From Bacteroidales bacterium (GTDB lineage Bacteria > Bacteroidota > Bacteroidia > Bacteroidales > TTA-H9), in NCBI GenBank assembly GCA_028689615.1, contig JAQVCV010000040.1:1-43292 (forward strand): 43,292 nucleotides of DNA. Reading direction: 5' to 3'. A program made the position numbers and the translations under genes. The notes under the pieces are model-generated. The model did not search any database, was not told the origin of the DNA, and saw nothing but the letters and a program-made list of their open reading frames with translations. Positions 33,946-41,390 of the stretch are shown piece after piece (position 1 is the stretch's first letter; the number at the start of each line of letters is the position of its first letter).

Positions 33946-33974
33946 AACTCCGGGAGCAAAAGCCCCCGGAGTTT
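33945..33974. terminator. Hairpin terminator between convergent genes
   Basis: A perfect ten-base stem, AAACTCCGGG/CCCGGAGTTT, with a ten-base loop. On the minus strand it runs into TTTTATTTT, so it mainly terminates the M16C protease transcript; it begins at the last base of the plus-strand stop codon and may act on both. Confidence 0.75.
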
Positions 33975-33997
33975 CAGGCTAAGTGAACTTCCTTTTT

Positions 33998-36900
33998 TTA
34001 TTGCTGATCAACTTTGATGAGTGTTTTAACACACTCTTTTTCTTGGTTGATTTTCTGTGTATTGCCAAAAACACATACAGCACCTTGTTCCATGATTTTT
34101 TCAACCATCGAGGCATAGGCTTTCATTTGGGGAATGGTGGCTTTTAGAATAGCGTCTCGTTCGGCTTGGATGTCGGTTTGTTTTCGGTTGTTCAGATGCA
34201 TGTCGAATGCTCTGTTGCCACGTTGAGAGGCGGTTAGGGGCATGTCGAGGTTGGCAATGGTTCCGATAATAAACCTGTCGAATTGAGCCTGGTCTATCTC
34301 TGCTTTTCTTAGAAAATCTGCTGTAGCCTTATAGGTTTCTATGGTTTTTTTCAGGTTCGGATCGCGATAGGAGTTGAAGGTAACCATGCCATCAGCGCCA
34401 AATCTGCTGTAGCCTCCATAGGCGCCGCCAATTACCCTGATCTGGTTGTGAAGCCATTCTGATGAGATCATCTGGCTGAGTACGCGCATGTTGCCATTCC
34501 ATGAATACCCTAGTTTTTTTATGTTATAGCCCGCAATCACGTACTGTACTTTTGAGGCAGCCATAATTCCTTCGTTTTTCATTTCGGGCGTGAGGTTCCA
34601 ACTCTGAATCTTCATCTCGCGCGAGGGGAGTTTCGATGTCAGGGCGGTCAGGGCATCGGCATAGCCTTGGTATTCAGCAGTTGGGCAGGTTATGTTGGCC
34701 ATGAGGTTTTGACGCGTAAACAGCAGGTCGGCTACTTGTTGAAGCTTCGTGGCTATTTGGCCGGATTGAGCGTTGAAATTGCCGGCCAGGTTCGATAAAA
34801 ACCAGTAATAATCAAGGCCAGAAGTAAGTTGGTTGAAAACGCCTTCGCGACTAAAGTATGCGGGCAGACGCGAAGAAGCCACGTTGAAACCATCCTGGTT
34901 CATGGTTGATTGAAGTTGGGATTGCCGTCGGACGAGCAGTTCATGAATTCGTGCTGTGTCAGAAAGCAGGCTCTGAAGCACTATCTCACCTGTCAGATCG
35001 AACATGGCCGAAACCTTTTGCGAGAGTGCTTTCGAGGTGATGGCAAACATGGGGATCAACCGGTTGTCATCAAAATCGGGCGAGAACGTCTGAATAGATG
35101 TGTAGAATCCTCCGGTATTCACATTCAGAGCGTTGTTGAGTTTGCCGTAAGTGTAGTTTTTTGTGTTAAGGGTTCCTAACAGATCTGACAACAGGGATGC
35201 ATAAGGGAGGAGGTCTTCGGGGAGTACCCTCATGTCGAAGAGCAATCTGCTGTACACAATCCCGTTTGTAAACTCGTCGCGAAACAGCACACGGGTAGCT
35301 CCTGCTTTTTTCTCTTCGCAGGTGTAAAAAGCAGCTTTGGGGTTGATGTCGGACAGGGCAATGGTTGGTATGCTGGCTACTGCTTCGGGCGATTCAGGTT
35401 CGTTCTGATACTCGATCAGAGCACGGGTATCGGCAATTAGCTTCTGGCGGGCTTCCGGGGTCAGGCTGGCTTTGTAGTCGGCTAGTTCTTTCGCGGTTGC
35501 AGCGTTCTTTTCGGCATCAAGCCCGGCTTTGGGAGCCATTGTAAGCACCAGCGAGTGAGGATTGTTGAGCATCCCATCCTGGATCATCTTCTCCAGATAA
35601 TTTGTTTTGAGGTTGTTTTTGAGGGTTTTCAGGGTTTTTTCATATTCGAGCCCTGCGAACGGATCGTTGTCGAAAAACCAGTTGTTTCTGATTTGATTCA
35701 TGTATCCGATCCCTTTCTGAGCACTGTTGCCTTCGCGAAGGCTGAATTCCATCCGGCTCAGTACTCCTGCAATCTCGTTTTTATCGAGTCCCACGGAGGC
35801 CTGCTGGGTGAGTTCATGAGTTACTATCTCAACAAATTTATCTTTGTCGTCTGCATTGGCATTGAGAACTGTGATGGAGAAAAGGTTTTGTTTGAAATCG
35901 GTTACTCCCGCGTAAACGTCTTTCCCGATACCGGCTTTTTGGAGAGCTATCCTGACGGGTGCCGATTCTTGGTTTACAAGCACATCGGCAATCATTTCAA
36001 GTGCCATCACTTGTGCCTGATCGGTGTTGTGCCCAATCACGTAGGAAAGGGTGAGGAAAGTCTGGTTTTGGTCGTTGCCTTCCATCACGTTGTAATAGGA
36101 AAGCACATCTTTGCGTGCAGCAAAGGGCTTTTGGTCTTCGATGGTGGCTCGGTTGCCTCCTTTGGTGAAGTGCGACAGGTAGTTTTTGTCGATGAAATCC
36201 AGTTCTTTATCCAACGGGGCATTGCCATAAAGGAAGATGTAGCTGTTCTCGGGGTGGTAGAATTTTTGATGAAAGGCTACAAACTCTTTTTGTGTGAGGG
36301 TGGGTATGGCAGCAGGAGTTCCTCCCGATTCGCGACCGTAAACATTGTCGGGGAAAATGTTTCGGAGCATCTGGTAGCGTAATTCGCGTTGCGGATTCGA
36401 GAAGGCTCCTTTCATTTCGTTGTAAACAACTCCTTTATACACCACAGGGCTCTCGTCGTCGGTAAGTTCGTGGTGCCAGCCTTCCTGCTGAAGGATGCGT
36501 TCATCGTTATAAAGCAAAGGGAAAAGAACCGCATCCAGATACACGTGCATGAGGTTGAAATAGTCTTTTTCGTTCATGCTGGCAATGGGGTAGTAAGTGG
36601 CATCACGACCCGTCATGGCGTTTACAAAGGTGCGGAGCGATCCTTTTGATAGAATATCGAAAGGACTTTTGGCCGGGAAGTTTTTCGAGCCGTTTAATAC
36701 CGAATGTTCGGTGATGTGGGCAACCCCGTTGTCCGACGAGGGAACGGTTTTAAAGGTAATCCCAAATGTTTTGTTGTCGTCGTCCGATTCAATTTTCAGC
36801 AATCGGGCACCGCTTTTCACATGCTCGAAATAGAGGCATTGAGCATTCACCTCGCTTACAAAACGCTTCTCGATCAACCTGAAGCCATGGCGGGTATCTT

Positions 36901-37003
36901 GAGCCATTCCTTTCATTGTAAGAAAAATTAGAACAGGAAACAGAATCATCGCCAGTGCCATGCTTTTTAAAGGTGGCAGCTGATGGGCAAATTCTTTTGT
37001 CAT
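33998..37003 (-). CDS. Exported M16C metalloprotease (presequence protease-like)
   Basis: 1001 residues. It has a hydrophobic signal-type segment (about 15-34, ending MKGMAQ); a second ATG at 36959-36961, just before that segment, may be the true start. The inverted zinc motif HITEH is at 96-100 and the second-site VVYNEMKGAFSN follows. The four-domain length and an M16C-associated region in the middle match PreP, the oligopeptide-degrading chamber protease. With the signal it should work in the periplasm, probably on peptides. It is monocistronic and followed by a hairpin terminator. Confidence 0.88.
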   Translation of the reverse strand: MTKEFAHQLPPLKSMALAMILFPVLIFLTMKGMAQDTRHGFRLIEKRFVSEVNAQCLYFEHVKSGARLLKIESDDDNKTFGITFKTVPSSDNGVAHITEHSVLNGSKNFPAKSPFDILSKGSLRTFVNAMTGRDATYYPIASMNEKDYFNLMHVYLDAVLFPLLYNDERILQQEGWHHELTDDESPVVYKGVVYNEMKGAFSNPQRELRYQMLRNIFPDNVYGRESGGTPAAIPTLTQKEFVAFHQKFYHPENSYIFLYGNAPLDKELDFIDKNYLSHFTKGGNRATIEDQKPFAARKDVLSYYNVMEGNDQNQTFLTLSYVIGHNTDQAQVMALEMIADVLVNQESAPVRIALQKAGIGKDVYAGVTDFKQNLFSITVLNANADDKDKFVEIVTHELTQQASVGLDKNEIAGVLSRMEFSLREGNSAQKGIGYMNQIRNNWFFDNDPFAGLEYEKTLKTLKNNLKTNYLEKMIQDGMLNNPHSLVLTMAPKAGLDAEKNAATAKELADYKASLTPEARQKLIADTRALIEYQNEPESPEAVASIPTIALSDINPKAAFYTCEEKKAGATRVLFRDEFTNGIVYSRLLFDMRVLPEDLLPYASLLSDLLGTLNTKNYTYGKLNNALNVNTGGFYTSIQTFSPDFDDNRLIPMFAITSKALSQKVSAMFDLTGEIVLQSLLSDTARIHELLVRRQSQLQSTMNQDGFNVASSRLPAYFSREGVFNQLTSGLDYYWFLSNLAGNFNAQSGQIATKLQQVADLLFTRQNLMANITCPTAEYQGYADALTALTSKLPSREMKIQSWNLTPEMKNEGIMAASKVQYVIAGYNIKKLGYSWNGNMRVLSQMISSEWLHNQIRVIGGAYGGYSRFGADGMVTFNSYRDPNLKKTIETYKATADFLRKAEIDQAQFDRFIIGTIANLDMPLTASQRGNRAFDMHLNNRKQTDIQAERDAILKATIPQMKAYASMVEKIMEQGAVCVFGNTQKINQEKECVKTLIKVDQQ

Positions 37004-37182
37004 GTGTAAAATTAGTTTGATGATTTTAATAAATGAAATCGGTTGATTTCCAAACGCCGTGCCACAACGTAATGAACTGGTGTGTAGTGGTTTGTTGGTG
37101 TTTGATAAGCCTATGGTGTCCGGTTTGCTTTCATGAGTCGTTCATATCCGAACACCTCGTCAGACGCTCAGTTGTTGATGAT

Positions 37183-37213
37183 TGAATTTGGGTTTTATAA
37201 TTACTACCTTTGC
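37183..37213 (+). promoter_or_regulatory. Promoter for the glycosyltransferase/esterase pair
   Basis: TTG at 37183-37185 and TACCTTTG at 37206-37213 are 20 bases apart, a good Bacteroidota promoter fit, 57 bases before the GT8 ATG. Confidence 0.55.
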
Positions 37214-37270
37214 TGTGCATGACTTGCAACCTGTTGTCTGTTGTTGCCCAATCACCCTACTAAGCTAAAT

Positions 37271-38173
37271 ATGAGTGAACCTATTATTATTGCCGCAGCT
37301 TGCGATAACCACTACATCGCGCTGCTGGCAGCTCTTGTTAAATCAATAGAAATCAATCACCAAACCGGCGAGAAGTTAATCTTCTATGTAATCGACGATC
37401 GTATTTCAAGTGCCAACAAAACCCGGTTGCGACAGAGTTCCGATCAATCAATGTCGGAAATCAGATGGGTAGAAGCTGCCAGAATCAAACCCCGCGGTGT
37501 GTCGATTCCCTTCGATACCAGTTCTTACCCGTCAACAATTCATCTGCGCATGTTCATCCCTTATTTTGTGCCACGTGATTTGGAAAAAGTAATTTACCTC
37601 GACGTGGATATGATTGTGAAAGACGACATCAGCAAACTGTGGAAAACCAACCTCGAAGGGCTCCCTGTTGCGGCAGTAACCGATTCGCTAATCAAGAATT
37701 TTGGGAACACATGGGGTGGTATCCGCAATTATGAGGAGTTGGGTTTTTCGCCTGATACTCCCTATTTCAATACGGGTATGATGGTGATGAATACCAAGAA
37801 ATGGCGCGATGACGACCTCACCAACAAGATATTCCGCTGCATTGCCGATAATCAGAAGTGGGTGAAATACCCCGATCAGTACGGGCTTAATGTTGTGATG
37901 GCCGGTCAGTGGAAGCCTGTTGATCAGCTCTGGAATTGGTTCGCGAAGAAATACAATGCCGAGGCGGCGTTGATTCATTTTATTGGTCGCAAACCCATAT
38001 TCAAAAGCTATAGCCACAACGAGCAATTCCGACAAGAGTTTGCTTATTATCTTGAACAAACCCAGTGGCGCGGATTTCGGCCCGTGGGTGAACCTGCCCG
38101 GTACCTCAAAAAGTTGGGTAACGTGGCAGCCAAAGTCCCCTTGTTTGTAAAATCAATTTTTCGCTTAAAGTGA
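37271..38173 (+). CDS. Family 8 glycosyltransferase
   Basis: 300 residues from the ATG at 37271; the TTG at 37241 adds ten residues ahead of the conserved EPIIIAAACDNHY. GT8 features: the metal-binding DxD motif in IYLDVDMIV (D111, D113), the FNTGMMVMNTKKW acceptor-site segment, DQYGLNVV, and IHFIGRKPIF with the metal-ligand His. GT8 enzymes use UDP-glucose or UDP-galactose with retention; many add sugars to LPS or surface glycans. The acceptor here is not known. The stop overlaps the start of the esterase gene by one base (TGATG), so the two are translated together. Confidence 0.88.
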   Translation: MSEPIIIAAACDNHYIALLAALVKSIEINHQTGEKLIFYVIDDRISSANKTRLRQSSDQSMSEIRWVEAARIKPRGVSIPFDTSSYPSTIHLRMFIPYFVPRDLEKVIYLDVDMIVKDDISKLWKTNLEGLPVAAVTDSLIKNFGNTWGGIRNYEELGFSPDTPYFNTGMMVMNTKKWRDDDLTNKIFRCIADNQKWVKYPDQYGLNVVMAGQWKPVDQLWNWFAKKYNAEAALIHFIGRKPIFKSYSHNEQFRQEFAYYLEQTQWRGFRPVGEPARYLKKLGNVAAKVPLFVKSIFRLK

Positions 38174-39060
38174 TGATGAATCCAAGAAGTGTTTTGCGGG
38201 GTGCCGCTGTGCTGCTCCTGGTTTTTCTTTTTGTTTCTGAAGGTTGCGCCCAGGGTGGTGTGGTAAAGGAAAAACTGAAGTTTGAAAGTACGATCCTGCA
38301 CCACGATGTGCGGTATTCGGTTTACCTGCCACCTGATTACGAAACTTCCAATCGTTGGTATCCGGTGGTTTATCTGTTGCATGGTTTTACCGGTTGCGAA
38401 ATTGACTGGGTGCAATATGGTGAGGTTGATCGTCTGACCAATGATGCTGTTTTGCAAGGCATTATTCCTCCAATGGTAATAGTGATGCCTGATGCTGACA
38501 GCTCTTGGTATATCAACGATGCAGCCGGTGAGCAGCGTTACGAAGATATGATGGTAAAGGAGTTTATTCCAACTGTTGAGAAACTTTATCGGGTAAGGGC
38601 CTCAAAAGAATTCCGCGCTATTGCCGGCCTGTCGATGGGAGGATTTGGAACTCTGATGCTTGCCATGCGGCATCCCGATCTTTTTTCGGCTGCTGCTGGT
38701 TTGAGTGCTGCTGTGGTGACCGACGATGAGTTGCTCGAACGGATGAAGAACGACCGATGGGGGTATATCGGCTTGTTTGGGAAACCTGTCGAAAATCAAT
38801 TACCCGATTGGTGGAAACAATACAGCGTTTTGAATTTGGCTTCCACCATCGAGACACGGGAATTAACATCGGTAAGGTGGTGGCTCGACTGCGGCGACGA
38901 CGATCATCTGGTGCGCGGCAATGCCATGCTCAATTTGATTCTTCTTGATAGAAAAATTCCGCACGAGTACCGCGTTCGCGATGGAGGTCACTCATGGGAG
39001 TACTGGCGAACGGGAATTATTCCTGCTCTTGAGTTCATCGGGAAAGGATTTACCAGATAG
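38173..39060 (+). CDS. Exported alpha/beta-hydrolase esterase (esterase D-like)
   Basis: 295 residues from the ATG at 38173; the GTG one codon earlier is in frame but the ATG overlaps the GT8 stop. A signal peptide ends near SEGCAQ, where the Cys could be a weak lipobox. The nucleophile elbow is GLSMGGFG, the acid is probably in DCGDDDHLV, and the His is in GGHSWEYW, so the Ser-Asp-His triad is complete. HGFTGCEIDWVQYG supplies the oxyanion region. The family includes feruloyl, acetyl and S-formylglutathione-type esterases; its export and pairing with a glycosyltransferase suggest action on glycans. Confidence 0.82.
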   Translation: MMNPRSVLRGAAVLLLVFLFVSEGCAQGGVVKEKLKFESTILHHDVRYSVYLPPDYETSNRWYPVVYLLHGFTGCEIDWVQYGEVDRLTNDAVLQGIIPPMVIVMPDADSSWYINDAAGEQRYEDMMVKEFIPTVEKLYRVRASKEFRAIAGLSMGGFGTLMLAMRHPDLFSAAAGLSAAVVTDDELLERMKNDRWGYIGLFGKPVENQLPDWWKQYSVLNLASTIETRELTSVRWWLDCGDDDHLVRGNAMLNLILLDRKIPHEYRVRDGGHSWEYWRTGIIPALEFIGKGFTR

Positions 39061-39462
39061 GGTGGGCTGCGTAGCATGGAATGCCTGGGGAAATTGTTGA
39101 CAATTTGAAGTGCCTCTTTTATGGGTGAAGGAATTCCGGTGTGCATCGTCATGCCGCAGTTCTGAATTGTAATTGGCAGAACCCAAACCCATAGGCCTTT
39201 GTTGTTGAAATCGGTTTTTTTGTTTGCGAAGGCACAAAATCAATTTATTACCAGCGTCGAAGTAGGAAAAAGGTTTGATGGTGGGCGATAGGGTTGTTTC
39301 GGCTTCGCTCAACCACCGAAGAAAAATTCTGCAATCAGTCTATTACAAGCGTCGAAGACAGGAGGGTTAAGCCTGCACAGGAATCGGATATTCGCAATGC
39401 CACTTTTTTTCTGTTGATTAAGCCTCCCAACTCAAGCCTTGTTGTTGGTTTGTTTTTCAATC
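39061..39462. other. Gene-free flank of the repeat island
   Basis: No convincing gene on either strand. It holds short dispersed repeats: GGCAGAACCCAAACCC (39175-39190) recurs with one mismatch at 40452-40467 on the other side of the arrays, and a segment containing GCGTCGAAG after ATTAC occurs twice (near 39250 and 39344). These copies suggest the region grew by duplication. Confidence 0.5.
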
Positions 39463-39529
39463 CTGCCAGGTTTTCTGTAGCTGGCAGCTTGAAAGCCTGA
39501 ATAAACAATTCATTCTGGTGCCATGCTTT
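39463..39529. repeat. Leader element, copy 1
   Basis: A 67-base element directly before the first 21-bp array. CTGCCAG (39463-39469) and CTGGCAG (39481-39487) form a perfect seven-base hairpin with an 11-base loop. Shared with copy 2 (40030-40096), ungapped: GGTTTTCTG, CTGGCAG, AAAGCCTGAAT and ATTCTGGTGC. Confidence 0.65.
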
Positions 39530-40012
39530 CTGTATGCAAAGCATTGGGGTCTGTACTCCTTGCAATGGAATCTGAACAGCTCGCAATGGAGTTTGTGCAC
39601 CTCGCAATGGATTATATAAACAAGTCAGCGCAATATGTACAGCTCGCAATGGAGTCTGTGCACCTCGCAATGGAGTATATAAATAAGTCAGCGCCATGTG
39701 TACACCTCGCAATGGATTATATAAACAAGTCAGCGTAATGTGTACACCTCGCAATGGAGTCTGTGCACCTCGCAATGGAGTATATAAATAAGTCAGCGCC
39801 ATGTGTACACCTCGCAATGGAGTCTGTACACCTCGCAATGGAGTATATAAATAAGTCAGCGCCATGTGTACACCTCGCAATGGAGTATATAAATAAGTCA
39901 GCGCAATATGTACACCTCTCAATGGAGTTTGTGCACCTCGCAATGGAGTATATAAATAAGTCAGCGCAATATGTACAGCTCTCAATGGAGTTTGTGCGTC
40001 GAGCAACAGGGG
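39530..40012. repeat. Tandem array of 23 units of exactly 21 bp, two alternating types
   Basis: The array divides into 23 consecutive 21-bp units with no insertion or deletion. Type 1 (14 units plus diverged first and last units) has the core CTCGCAATGGAGT, with CTG/GTG/TTG-T at its start. Type 2 (7 units) has the core ATAAATAAGTCAGCGC and ends CAAT, CCAT or TAAT. The order from unit 3 is 1-1-2, 1-1-2, 1-2, repeated: a 168-bp super-repeat at 39572-39739, again at 39740-39907, then partial. The period is two turns of B-DNA and also seven codons, so long open frames exist on both strands (minus strand 39335-40006) without a credible start. It lies between two convergent genes. Confidence 0.9.
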
Positions 40013-40029
40013 TTGTTTTTGCTACAAAG

Positions 40030-40096
40030 TTGCCTGGTTTTCTGAATCTGGCAGGTTAAAAGCCTGAATCATCCCTTAATTCTGGTGCAGCGGTTC
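40030..40096. repeat. Leader element, copy 2
   Basis: An ungapped relative of the element at 39463-39529, displaced by exactly 567 bases (27 x 21). It stands immediately before the second, eroded 21-bp array. The hairpin arms are weaker here (TGCC-TGG against CTGGCAGG). Confidence 0.6.
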
Positions 40097-40327
40097 CTGT
40101 AGCCACTGCAATGGAACCCAAATAAATGGCAACGAGGTTCGTACTCCACTCGATGGAGCCGGTGCATCACCCAACAACTCCCATCGTCAACCCGATGCAA
40201 CAAGCAATTTTTGCAAAAGCATTGGTGTTTTTTCCAACAATGCAGGCCGACATGGTTGCAGGTATTTGTTTGATTGCAATTGAATCTGTTTATCGGGCAA
40301 CCAGACCTTTTCGCCCGACAACGGCGT
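40097..40327. repeat. Second, strongly diverged 21-bp array
   Basis: About 11 units of 21 bp in the same phase as the first array. The first keeps CTGCAATGGAAC, the second resembles type 2 (AAATAAATGG), the third keeps CTCGATGGAGC, and the units at 40265 and 40286 keep TTGCAATTGAAT and GGGCAACCAGA. The others match only at a few positions. It looks like an old array decaying by point mutation with few indels. Confidence 0.5.
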
Positions 40328-40556
40328 GTTTATGTCTTGTAACATTCTGTTTTACAAGTTCATTTTGATGTGTCGCCTTTGCATCCGTAGTTGTTTTTTT
40401 ATTATGCTGCCTGGTTTACAGAACCTGCCAGGGTAAATTGCGGGTCAACATGGCAGAAACCAAACCCTTTTTTCATGGTAATTGATCGGGTTGGTGCAAG
40501 AAGGCTGATACCAGAGTTGACGCTTAGGTGTTGGTAAGCAAATGAGGCTTAGGATT
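40328..40556. other. Gene-free end of the repeat island with leader-like copy 3
   Basis: No gene seen. CTGCCTGGTTTACAGAACC (40407-40425) followed by TGCCAGGG resembles the start of the two leader elements and can form a CCTGG/CCAGG hairpin. It is 377 bases after copy 2, one base short of 18 x 21. The GGCAGAAACCAAACCC copy (40452-40467) lies here. Confidence 0.4.
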
Positions 40557-41390
40557 TTAGTTGTCGTTTGATGAGGTTGGTAACACGAAGAAGGTCCGGC
40601 TGGTTACGCCGCAGGCTCCGAAAAAGCCGGTTGCATCGTTGCTGAGGTTGGTGGGTAGCGATCCAGGGGCTGAGTTAAACAAGCCTCCTGTCCAGGTTGT
40701 GTTGAGCAGCAAGGCACGATAAAAAGCGGCGTGCTCGTCAGATAGCGATAACCTGCGCTGAACAACCAGGGTTCCGGCAGGAAATTTTACCACCTCCGAT
40801 TCTGGTGCCAACACTTCGCTAACATCAAGGGTTGGAAGGGTATAATAGCAAACCCTGGCCTGGCATTGTTCTTCGGGCAAGTGTTTGTAAGCTGGTAAAA
40901 ACGACCAGTTGAGCCATATTTCATAGAGGGCTGGACGGTTGGGGTTGTAGGGGCTGGCCACAGCCTGTATTTTGTAAAGGCTGTCGGAGGTGGAGGTGTA
41001 GCGCATCCTGATAAATTCGAGTGGTTTGGTCACCATTGCTTTGGCTGTAATCGATTGTCCGTTTTTCGTGATCAGCAGGGTGTAGGTTAGTCCTTCTCTG
41101 GGAGTGGCATAGGCAGGTGTATAATAGTTCCCCGACGCCTCGGGCCACTCTGTTAACTGCCAGGTGGTGTCGGCGTCGAAAACAACCACAGCAGCCTGGC
41201 TCACAGGTTCAGGTAGGTCGTTTGGATGGCTGGTGGTGTACCTCAGGCATACCTTGTGGTTTCGGGGTTCGTTGGTGAGGGTGGCTTCAACCACAATTTG
41301 TTTTTGATCGGAGGTTTCGGGCATGAAGTCGGTTTCCCGTTCGCAGCCCAACAAAACCAATGAAATAAGAAACAGTAAGCAATTGCGCAT
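40557..41390 (-). CDS. DUF4249 lipoprotein
   Basis: 277 residues. The signal peptide ends in a lipobox LLGC (Cys15), giving an outer-membrane or surface lipoprotein. The next part (IVVEATLTNEPRNHKVCLRYT, QAAVVVFDADTTWQL) is the Ig-like strand pattern of DUF4249 proteins. These are regularly encoded directly after a TonB-dependent receptor in Bacteroidota and are thought to help it with substrate capture; the ligand is unknown. Its ATG overlaps the receptor stop by one base (TGATG), so they are coupled. Confidence 0.82.
   Translation of the reverse strand: MRNCLLFLISLVLLGCERETDFMPETSDQKQIVVEATLTNEPRNHKVCLRYTTSHPNDLPEPVSQAAVVVFDADTTWQLTEWPEASGNYYTPAYATPREGLTYTLLITKNGQSITAKAMVTKPLEFIRMRYTSTSDSLYKIQAVASPYNPNRPALYEIWLNWSFLPAYKHLPEEQCQARVCYYTLPTLDVSEVLAPESEVVKFPAGTLVVQRRLSLSDEHAAFYRALLLNTTWTGGLFNSAPGSLPTNLSNDATGFFGACGVTSRTFFVLPTSSNDN

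Noticed and set aside
35555-36649. Long plus-strand open frames inside the M16C protease gene
   Set aside because: They are antisense to a well-conserved protease and have no recognisable domain or signal; shadows of high-scoring coding sequence.
39335-40006. A 223-codon minus-strand protein made of TPLRGVHMALTYLY-type repeats
   Set aside because: The frame is open because the period is a multiple of three. It lacks a credible start, signal or non-repeat domain, and a rival frame is open on the plus strand. Kept as a repeat, not a gene.
39530-40012. CRISPR array
   Set aside because: All units are 21 bp and both unit types are repeated; there are no unique spacers and no cas genes in the window.
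40126-40368. An 80-codon plus-strand frame after the second leader
   Set aside because: It follows the 21-bp phase of the decayed array and has no conserved domain; best explained by the repeat.
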